From the NCBI GenBank assembly GCA_001969505.1, contig LSSK01001530.1, positions 1 to 15,642 on the forward strand: a DNA stretch of 15,642 nt. Reading direction: 5' to 3'. Position numbers and translations under genes: made by a program. Shown here in pieces: positions 8,213 to 15,642 of this stretch; the stretch's first letter is position 1, and every line of letters begins with the position of its first letter. The DNA comes from Zancudomyces culisetae (Eukaryota > Kickxellomycota > Harpellomycetes > Harpellales > Legeriomycetaceae). The notes beneath the pieces are model-generated. The model was not told where the DNA came from and ran no database searches. It was given only the letters and a program-made list of their open reading frames with translations.

Positions 8213-9896
8213 ATGAAACTAAGAACACATACAACACGTGCTCTCAAGAAATATGCTGAAAAGGATATTCGGAGGGTTTCGGTAAGTACCCAAAGCTTTG
8301 GTACATTAATTTTGTATTATGTATAACTGATGAATGCAGTGTATATTAGTTTTATCTTTTCTAAACAATAATATTAATAATAGCTGAGTCAATTGTACAC
8401 ACTGGGAAGATACATTCTAAAAAAAGACTTGAATGATTACAGAGTATTTGAGATCCCAACAAAATTTCTATATGAAGAGCTACCAATAAGACTTTCGCAG
8501 ACAATAAAAGGAATATGTTCAGGGTTATCACCATATGCCTTACATCGGATACCCGAGTTTGACTACATATTGAAACGAACGGGTGACAAGTTTCAAAAAC
8601 TTATAAGTCTGCCACCACCGGTAGACGTACAAAGCGATAGGGAGTTTACAGCAGTATTGGAAAATATGAAGACATGGCAACAGGAAAATCTACAAATAGT
8701 ACACCGTGGACTAAGGTCACTTTCTGAAGCAATAGCGAGGGATGACCCGAAAATAGTACCAGGATATCTATTAGGGGCAAACAAACAGATGTTGCAGCAG
8801 AACGCATCAAATTATGACAAGGTGAGCGTGAGCATTGAAGAGGAAATGTCAACAGGGCCCAAGAGGAGGGGAGGCGCCAGTCCAGCGATTAACAGCAAAG
8901 GAGAAATTAAATACCAATTCATGGAAGATGAACTGGGTATAGGTGCAGGGCGTGGAGGACAACAAGCTGGAGTTGGGTTAGCAGATACAGAGTATCTGGG
9001 TGAAGACGAAAGTATATTTGCAGAACACAAAAACACTCGATTTTTTGACTGGTTTTACTCGATGAACTTGGGAACGCAGCTGCTGATAGAAGATCAGCTT
9101 AGTGTTAGAACCAACAACCAGAGCTATGTAAAGAAAATTCATCCAACAAAGGTGTTACAAAATGCTGTGGAGACAGCTCGAGAGGTAGCAAGGAGGCAGT
9201 ACAAGTAAGTTCAGTACAATATCGATTTATTTCTGTTGTTTGTCTGGCAACAAAAGTGACGAGAAATTATATTTATTATCGATATGTATTTAAACTGTAT
9301 TAACTTTTGATTAAATGAATAATTTACATAGTAAGGAGCCACCACAAGTAGAAATAATATCACCAAAAAAGGAAATCACAACAGTATACATAGAACCGTT
9401 CCTGCAGGGAATCTTGCTGGAACTCTTGGCGAATAGCATAAGAGCAACTATGGAATTCCATGGGAACACAACGAACTATCCAAACATCAAGGTAGTGATG
9501 ATCGAGGGAGGAGAAGACGTCACTTTCAAGGTATCTGATGAAGGCGGAGGAATGCCACACAACAAGATTTCGAATCTTTGGTCGTATATCAAACCTAATA
9601 ATAGCAGCCACATGATGCTCGAAGGTTGCGACAGCACCATACTCGATGTAAAGGATGTTCCATTATACGGATATGGGTGTGGATTGCCGTCAGCGAGACT
9701 TGTCGCCCGATATTTTGGGGGTGACCTGAGCGCAGTATCGATGGAAGGGTATGGTTCTGATTTCTATTTACATTTGCTTAAAGCAGGAAATGTCCAAGAG
9801 TGTACACCTGATTTGCACACCATTAAAATGATATCTAGTAGTAGTAGTAGCAGTGTATATGAGCTTATGGATAGTATTTACCATGGCTCTAGCTAA
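8213..9896 (+). CDS. PKP: Mitochondrial PDK/BCKDK-family protein kinase (Pkp-like)
   Basis: Three exons, 8213-8281, 8384-9204 and 9332-9896, give 484 residues (yeast Pkp1 394, Pkp2 491). Residues 1-23 are basic, possibly a mitochondrial presequence. The N-terminal helical domain shows SLSQLYTLGRY and ELPIRLSQ. A low-complexity insertion of roughly 95 residues (about 141-238, with GAGRGGQQAG) precedes the family segment FFDWFYSMNLGTQLL. The GHKL ATP-binding domain has the N box ELLANSIRAT (E327, N331, R334), G1 DEGGGMP (D366, GGG 368-370), G2 GYGCGLP (410-416), then ARYFGGDL and SMEGYGSD. The SMEGYG end is more PDK-like than BCKDK-like. The family phosphorylates and inactivates mitochondrial 2-oxoacid dehydrogenase E1. 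Oddities: the His four residues before the catalytic Glu is Gly, and the N-box Lys is Ala. The C-terminus has a Ser7 run (mostly AGT codons, 9834-9854). No C-terminal DW motif is seen. Substrate is not determined. Confidence 0.9.
9889..9896. other. Tail-to-tail coding overlap of kinase and TAD3
   Basis: The kinase ends AGC TAA on the plus strand (stop 9894-9896). TAD3 ends AGC TAG on the minus strand (stop 9891-9889). The eight shared bases are coding on both strands, so each 3' UTR lies antisense inside the other gene. Both protein ends look natural for their families. Confidence 0.9.
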
Positions 9897-11222
9897 TTTC
9901 GCATTTATAGCTTTTAAACTTGTGATTTAGTTTTGATTGTTGATTAATTCTATGTTTTGTAATTCCTCCTTCAGGCTCTTCGGCTAAATAAAATAGACGT
10001 TTGATTCTTGAATGAACCAGTCCCATTGTGCACATTACACATGGCTCTTTAGTCGTAAAAACGTCATAACCTAGGCAGAGATACCCTTCCTCGTGCACCT
10101 TCACCCGATTATCGCCATCGCCATCATCATCACCATCACCGTTACCATTACCAATCTTGGCAACTTCCTCCGCTGCTGTGCCGTTTATACCTACTTCTGT
10201 TAACATTATCCTTTCCTTTTCCTTCTCTTTTTCGCCTTCCAAGCACTTTCTTTTTTTATCAGTCCTCTCAGAAACAAGGTTATCAGCCACTAACTTTATA
10301 CACATCATTACAGAGTGTTTTAGCGGGTTATTGCTGCTTTTGCTTTTGTCACCTGACAAAAATTGGCTTTCTTTTTCCTCTGCCCGAGTTATAATTGTAC
10401 CCACATTTCTATCACCAGCCTTAGCACCATTTTCTCCAAGATCAATTGCTTTTACAAGGTTTTTGTATATATATTCTGCTTCTGTATCCGAAAACCTTTG
10501 ATTCCTATTAAATACATATTCATTGATGAGTAAAGGAAAAAATACTGAATAGTGGCGCGATTATACATAGAAAATCAACATTTTCTTACAATTCTTTGTT
10601 CTCTCTAAACACTATCCCACTCCAGCATTTTTTCCACTCCATTAATTGCTCTTTGGTAACTGGTGCATATTTTGGCACCTTTTTAACACTGACTTGACAC
10701 TCTATACCTTCTAGTTTCTCGTTTACTTGCTGTATATCTATATCCGTTACCTTGCAGATAGCCACATTCAGAAGCTTTGGATTCTCTATTTTGTCGCAGT
10801 ATATCAAAGTATGATAATTATCAGGCTAACTCTTAGGTAAAAATGCTATCATACCTTCCGACTTTTTGACCCTTTTTAAATGCTCGAGATTCGTCAATAA
10901 TGGAAACGTTTTAAGTGTATTGCTATTTAGCCAAAAAAATCGAGATGTAAATTCTGAATTCTCAAGTTATCTCTATTCGTTATCATCTCCCTTACTTGAT
11001 AAAATCGTTAACTAATCTTGGTGCTAATTCCACAACATACACATCGACTATTTGTTTTTGGATATTTAAATATAATCAAAAATTGAAGGAATATAAATCA
11101 AAGGATAGGGTAAATTTGTGGTATTTTTTTCAGCATTATTTACCTGTTTCTAAACCTCTAGTCTCTTGAATCGTTTTCGAGGCTTCAATAGTCAGCTTCG
11201 AATCGCCTATAGTGTACTCCAT
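9889..11222 (-). CDS. TAD3: tRNA-specific adenosine deaminase subunit Tad3
   Basis: Five exons on the minus strand: 11222-11144, 11047-10996, 10922-10855, 10785-10590 and 10504-9889, giving 336 residues (yeast Tad3 322). All four junctions keep frame and rebuild family sequence: VDVYVVEL over junction 1, LEHLKRVKK in exon 3, and TKEQLMEWKK in exon 4. The deaminase domain shows HSV (H195, V197) and PCVMC (C287, C290), followed by HSRIKRLFY and a C-terminal LNHKFKSYK. Tad3 pairs with Tad2 to convert A34 to inosine in tRNA anticodons. The Glu of the usual HxE is Val, the expected state for the non-catalytic Tad3 subunit. Between the two zinc motifs lies a long variable loop with KEKEKER and a Gly/Asp/Asn repeat (about 250-264) encoded by a CAT/CAC-rich microsatellite near 10108-10153. 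In-frame codons continue upstream of the chosen ATG, so the start is likely but not certain. Confidence 0.93.
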
Positions 11223-11923
11223 GTTTGTATAAAAGCGTAGAAATAAAGTAAATATATAATAGATTCGTTGAGCTGTATGAATTTCACTTTTCTTAAAAAG
11301 TGAATTGCTTCCCAACTCAAATCGATCAACTTCAAATCGCTCATTCATAACCATCTCCCATAAATGACCCGGCAGCTTATGCCAAAAAAAAAATTTTTTC
11401 CAACATTAGCTTTGCACATTCCTGCAGGTAAAACTCTCAACATTCTAATCAACAGCCAAGTAGAGCTGGTGATATTCAAATAAATTGTCTGAAAAAAAAA
11501 TCCGCGCTTGACTGAAACCACCCCCCCATTCCTCCCCACATACTATACACACATTCCAGCTTTAATTTATTGGAGAAAAGACAATTCCCATACCCAATAA
11601 TTGGACGCTAAAACAAAAAAAAACAAAGCACCAGTTTTGAAATTCAGCACAGTTTTCCAACCAACTCGGAATTCCAAAATACCATTTGCTTTCAATAAAG
11701 TATGAGTAAATTGCTGTAATGTTATTAATTTAAAGAGCAGATTCCATTGAACCAGGCTTAATAACAAGAGCTATGCTGTACTTATAATATATCAATGTAA
11801 TTTGAATAAAAATACCCTTTTAATTTTTGGCGAAATTTACAAGAAGGAAGATATATCTACCTTTATAAAATAAAATAAATCTCTCAAGTGAGCGAGAGGG
11901 ACAGCATAAACATCGAAATAGGA
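11223..11923. promoter_or_regulatory. Divergent intergenic region between TAD3 and VPS41
   Basis: About 700 bp between the two start codons. A TATATAAT-like run at about 11249-11260 lies some 30 bp upstream of the TAD3 ATG on the minus strand. An A/T palindrome-like run is near 11384-11399 and a C8 run near 11520. Minus-strand open frames of 64 to 66 codons (11345-11539, 11567-11767) are low complexity and use non-ATG or implausible starts; I do not call them. Confidence 0.5.
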
Positions 11924-14900
11924 ATGGAAAAAAACACAGAAAATGTAGAAAAAAAGGAAAAAGAGGAAAATGGAGATAAGAGTAAAATACTGGAGCAAGT
12001 AAAGTTAGAAGAGCAAAATAATAACAGCGAGAAAAGGGATCGTGTTGAGGATCAGAACGAGGAGGTGGTGGAGGAGGTGGAGGAAGAAGAAGAAGAAGAA
12101 GAAGAAGAAGAAGAAGAAATGGAACCTATTCTGGAGTATAAACAAGTCAAGGGCGATTTGGTAAAGCTATATGAAACAGATTCAATAAGTACAATGGCTA
12201 TTACAGACAAATTTTTGGCAAGTACTCAATTTCTTTTAATCAAAAATTAAAAACACGTGTATGTTAACATTAAGGAAATTGATATTTAGCGAAATATAAA
12301 AAAATAATACTATTAAAACAATAGGTGGTGGGAACACATGGAGGGTTTGTTTACGTGATTGACTGCGAGGGAAATATTGCAAGGAAATGGCAGAGCCACA
12401 GAGCAGCAGTAACCAGTGTAGCAGTAAACACGAAAAACGAGTATATAGTTAGTGGTGGCGAAGATGGAAAAGTAATATTACACGAACTTTTTAATAACGA
12501 ACGAAAAGTAGTGGCTGATCATAAAAGACCTGTGAAGGCTGTCGCTATCGAGCCGGGGTACAGGGAAGGAGAGGGGAAGATAGTTTCAGGTGGAAAACTA
12601 GGATCGCTTTTACTGCATGAGGAGAGACGATGGCCATTAAAAAAGCGAACACTGGTTCTTGATGAAAATAGAGGGACCATAATGGAAGTTGTGTGGAAAG
12701 GAAAATATTTAGCGAGTGGGAATGAGCAAGGAGTGATAATATACGATATGGATACATTGGTAGGGCTAACTATGGTGGAAAGGGTGGAAAATAGCCCAAT
12801 GACGGAGCTTTATCCGTGCAGAATCAGTTGGGAACAAAGTGGAAGGGTGGCAATAACATGGGGGCAGTATGTGCAAATTGTAGAGCTCAATACTGTGGCA
12901 GGGAAATTAGTGGCAAAGGTAGTAAAGGTGATAGAAAGCGACAAAGCAGTGATAGGGATATCAGTATATGGGCAGAGCGAAGAGAGGCTCCTTGGAGAGG
13001 AAGAGAAATATATGATGTTGGTGCATGGAGGAAATGTTTCAAAAGAAGTCGAAATGGCAGTGGAAAGTGAAAGGGGAGATGATGCAGATCTCGAAGATAA
13101 TGCACCAGAGTTGCGAGTGGTGAGTAAGGAATTAGAAGAGATTACACGCGATGTACTGATGGTGCCAGGATATGAGACAGTTATAGCCAACCAATACAGA
13201 TTGATCAGCAGACAAGTAGATGCTTTAGGAATAGGAGACAACAGATGGTATGTGGTCAGCCCAAAGCAGATAATCTTGGTTAAGGAAAAGACGTTTTCTC
13301 AGCATGTAGAGTGGTTGATATCTCAAAATCAAATAGAGAAGGCATATAAAGAAATTACAGAAGGAGGAAGTTATGATGCAACGGAGCTGGATGTAGCCAA
13401 AAAACAATTGGAACAGGTTGGGAAGGCGTATATTAACATTTTATTGGAAAAGAGGCAGTTCCAAGAAGCAGCAAAAGCGATAAAACTCATACTACAACAA
13501 TTAAATATGCATAAAGATTGGGAGGATTATGTGTATCAGTTTGCGGCTGCAGGGGAAATAGACAAGATTGTAGATTATCTTCCGGCAAACAAAACAATAT
13601 CGCCGATAGTATACGAACTTGTTCTTGGTCATTTATTGGATACAGATATCGGAAAGTTTTGTAAGGTGTTGGATAAATATGATGTGGATTTGTTTGATGC
13701 AGAAAGTGTAGAACTGGCCATGTTAGGAAAATTGCGCGACAACTGCGAAAACATAGAGTTGAAGCGAAGTCTGACCGAACTTTACGATCGTAGTGGACGG
13801 CAGGATGAGGCGGTTTTGATATACTTGGAGCTCCAAGACACCGGAATTATCGAGAGAATTGAGAAAGAAAACCTGGTATTTGCAGTTCGGAACCATGCAG
13901 AAGCAATATTGAAATACGATGAAAAAATGGTGGAAAGCAAAGGGATGAATAACGGAAATATCCTAAATCGGCTTAGCACAGCTCCAGGAGTTGGACTGTT
14001 GGTTAGAAACACTGCTGCTATTACACCCAATTCAGTGGTAACCCAGCTACTCACACACCCCAAACACTTACACACATATTTGCACACACTGCGGGTAAAG
14101 AGTCCGGACACAATGCCCACTCAATACAGCGACCTGCAGGTTGAATTGTACGCAGAGTACAACAGCGAGCTTCTACTTCATTTTCTGCGAACAGCCAACA
14201 ACTACGATCTGGTGAAAGCTTGCCGTATTTGCGAAAGTCGAGATCTTGTTAACGAAACGATATACTTGTTGGGCCGAATGGGAGATTTCCGAAAGGCACT
14301 GGCATTGATACTGTTTGAGTTAGGCGATATCAACCAGGCAATATCGTTCGCAACTGAGCAGAAAGATCAGGATTTGTGGAATGATTTGGTTCGCTTTTCG
14401 GCATCAAAGGATACTGAGAACAACACCAATAGCCATCTAAACATTGCTGGAAACGACCAAATCAAGGCAGAACTGTTTTTGGCTTTACTTACAAAGGCTG
14501 ACAAAAAATTTGTTAACCCCATCAGGGATTTGCTGGGGAAGCTATCAGACATGGCAAACGATATGCTGGTGGTAAACAACAACGCACATGAAAGTGAGGT
14601 GGCAAAAAGGTTGCCAAATGCTATTAAAGACTTGATTTCTCAGTATCAGACAAACCATGATTTGGGTCAGTTAGGATATACATCTATTAATAGTGATCTG
14701 AGATCCTTGATTATAAAAATATATAATAAGAGCAACAGGGGCAGAAGAATTGATGTAGAAAATGCCGTTTGTAATTTATGCAATACTGCGCTACTTACAA
14801 CAGCCAGTCCATACCGAAAAGCTCCAGCTAGTGGGAAAAAAATTGTAAAATTTTTATGCAACCACTCATTCCACTTATCTTGTCTAATTCCGAAAAAGAT

Positions 14901-15366
14901 GCTTGACAAGCTAGATATGAAGACCTCTGCACCTGTCTCGCTTAGAATGAACTCTTCGTCACCGCCATTTTCTGAGTCTGATAACATTTTAAATGCATTT
15001 AGGTATGCTAATCAAGGTTATGATGGTGACCAGGGTAGGTTATACAAGCTGAGAAGTCTTATTGTCAACAGCAGCTACCATTATGCAAGCACATTTGAAT
15101 GCCCCATTTGTTGCAACAATACCATCATCAATAACAACAGCTTTGCCATTTCGGTAGCAAATACGGACTCAAGCGTCAATACCAACACTAATGCTGGTGC
15201 TGGTGCTGGTGCTGTTGTAGTTTCTCAGTCTGTTACATCCACTGGTGGTTGGGTGATTCCTGCTAAGTACCTGCCAAACAGTAATAGTTTCAATTTAAAG
15301 GCTAAAAACACAGCAACTTCCGCCGACCCCTCCGTTTTGCCTGATGTCAAGCCATTAATTTTTTAA
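11924..15366 (+). CDS. VPS41: HOPS complex subunit Vps41
   Basis: Two exons, 11924-12217 and 12325-15366, give 1111 residues (yeast 992, human 854). An acidic leader with a 13-Glu run ends at a second in-frame ATG (M66), followed by the family start EPILEYKQVKGDL. A beta-propeller follows: DKFL-VVGTHGG, HRAAVTSVAV, IVSGGEDGKV. The central clathrin-heavy-chain-repeat helical region contains VELYAEYNSELLLHFLR, ICESRDLV and YLLGRMGDFRKAL. The C-terminus is a RING-H2 domain: C914-x2-C917, C943-x-H945-x2-H948-x2-C951 and C1024-x2-C1027. Vps41 works in HOPS with Rab7/Ypt7 to tether vesicles to the vacuole, and in the AP-3 route. The single intron needs a GC donor. The RING has a long, Ser-rich insertion of about 72 residues before the last Cys pair. 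The tail has an AGAGAGA repeat (15193-15213). Start: 11924 is the first in-frame ATG after a stop; M66 is the alternative. Confidence 0.95.
12083..12118 (+). repeat. (GAA)12 microsatellite in VPS41
   Basis: Twelve uninterrupted GAA codons after a GAG encode a 13-Glu run just before the second possible start codon. Acidic leaders of variable length are common before the propeller in fungal Vps41. Confidence 0.9.
12218..12324 (+). other. GC-AG intron of VPS41
   Basis: The 107-nt intron starts GCAAGT and ends ATAG. Splicing at GC joins TTG to GTG in phase 0, giving KFLVVGTHGG, the same length as the family KFLALGTH. The only nearby GT donor (A|GTACTC at 12221) would shift the frame and reach TGA within 13 codons of the junction. 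GCAAGT is the usual form of a GC donor in GC-AG introns. Confidence 0.85.
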
Positions 15367-15642
15367 CCTTATAATTTGTTTTCTACCCTCAATTTCCCAT
15401 CCTCTAGTATTACCCCTTATACCTATTTCATTGTATTTTAAAATGTTTTTCTCTAGAATTTAGTGATTTTACAGTGAACCAAAAAAAAAAGTCAAAGATA
15501 TCGAACTTTTGTGTTTCTCCTCAAGGTCACATGAACACTTTTCTTGTGTGTCATAACATGCGTACTGTCTTCACTATCGTTGTACAATAAAACTCTACAC
15601 TTTTTCGCCTAATCTTTAAACTTGTATATGTCTTCTACTACC
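15367..15642. other. VPS41 3' flank
   Basis: AT-rich, with a run of ten or more A at 15481 and an AATAAA at 15586-15591, about 220 nt after the VPS41 stop, a plausible poly(A) signal. No further gene start is visible before the window ends. Confidence 0.6.

Noticed and set aside
10801-10830. TAD3 exon 4 beginning at the TTAG acceptor (10827) rather than 10785
   Set aside because: With the GAAG|GTATGA donor all nearby upstream acceptors give stops. Only ATAG at 10787-10786 keeps phase and sequence.
12810-13241. Minus-strand 143-codon Ser/Thr-rich frame
   Set aside because: Antisense shadow of the VPS41 beta-propeller coding sequence.
1-15642. tRNA, rRNA, snRNA, transposon or CRISPR features
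   Set aside because: Read by eye for tRNA T-loop and box motifs, U2/U5/U6 signature blocks, terminal inverted repeats and regularly spaced repeats on both strands; nothing convincing. A tRNAscan or Rfam search would be decisive.

Overview
The window looks like nuclear DNA of an AT-rich, intron-containing fungus. It carries five protein genes, all broken by short spliceosomal introns (I place 14 of them, 69 to 248 nt, mostly GTAAGT-like donors, TAG acceptors and CTAAT/CTAAC-type branch sites). The families and their lengths (Ehd3, Rbg1, Pkp-type kinase, Tad3, fungal Vps41 with an acidic leader) fit a fungus, possibly an early-diverging budding yeast, but I cannot fix the lineage from this sequence. 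CTG codons fall at conserved leucine positions in Rbg1, so CTG appears to be read as leucine and the CTG-Ser/Ala yeasts are unlikely.

Layout, left to right: 1-1339, AT-rich with no gene I can support. 1340-3323 (minus), five-exon 3-hydroxyisobutyryl-CoA hydrolase / Ehd3. 3324-4062, divergent promoter region. 4063-5501 (plus), four-exon DRG-family GTPase Rbg1/DRG1. 5502-8212, a 2.7-kb stretch with no recognisable gene, holding a few coding-like islands, a G-quadruplex-prone cluster and a hexanucleotide repeat. 8213-9896 (plus), three-exon mitochondrial PDK/BCKDK-family protein kinase with an unusual N box. 9889-11222 (minus), five-exon TAD3, the non-catalytic subunit of the tRNA A34 deaminase; its coding end overlaps the kinase coding end by 8 bp, tail to tail. 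11223-11923, divergent promoter region. 11924-15366 (plus), two-exon VPS41, a HOPS subunit whose single intron needs a GC donor. 15367-15642, 3' flank with a poly(A)-type AATAAA.

The genes are mixed housekeeping functions: mitochondrial valine catabolism or mitoribosome (Ehd3), control of mitochondrial dehydrogenase (PDK), translation (Rbg1, Tad3) and vacuolar fusion (Vps41). I see no operon-like or island-like logic, no mobile element, no CRISPR, no tRNA or rRNA and no evident new system. The points worth following are gene-structure oddities (GC-AG intron, overlapping stop regions, strongly 5'-biased introns), the divergent kinase, and the unexplained 2.7-kb gap.
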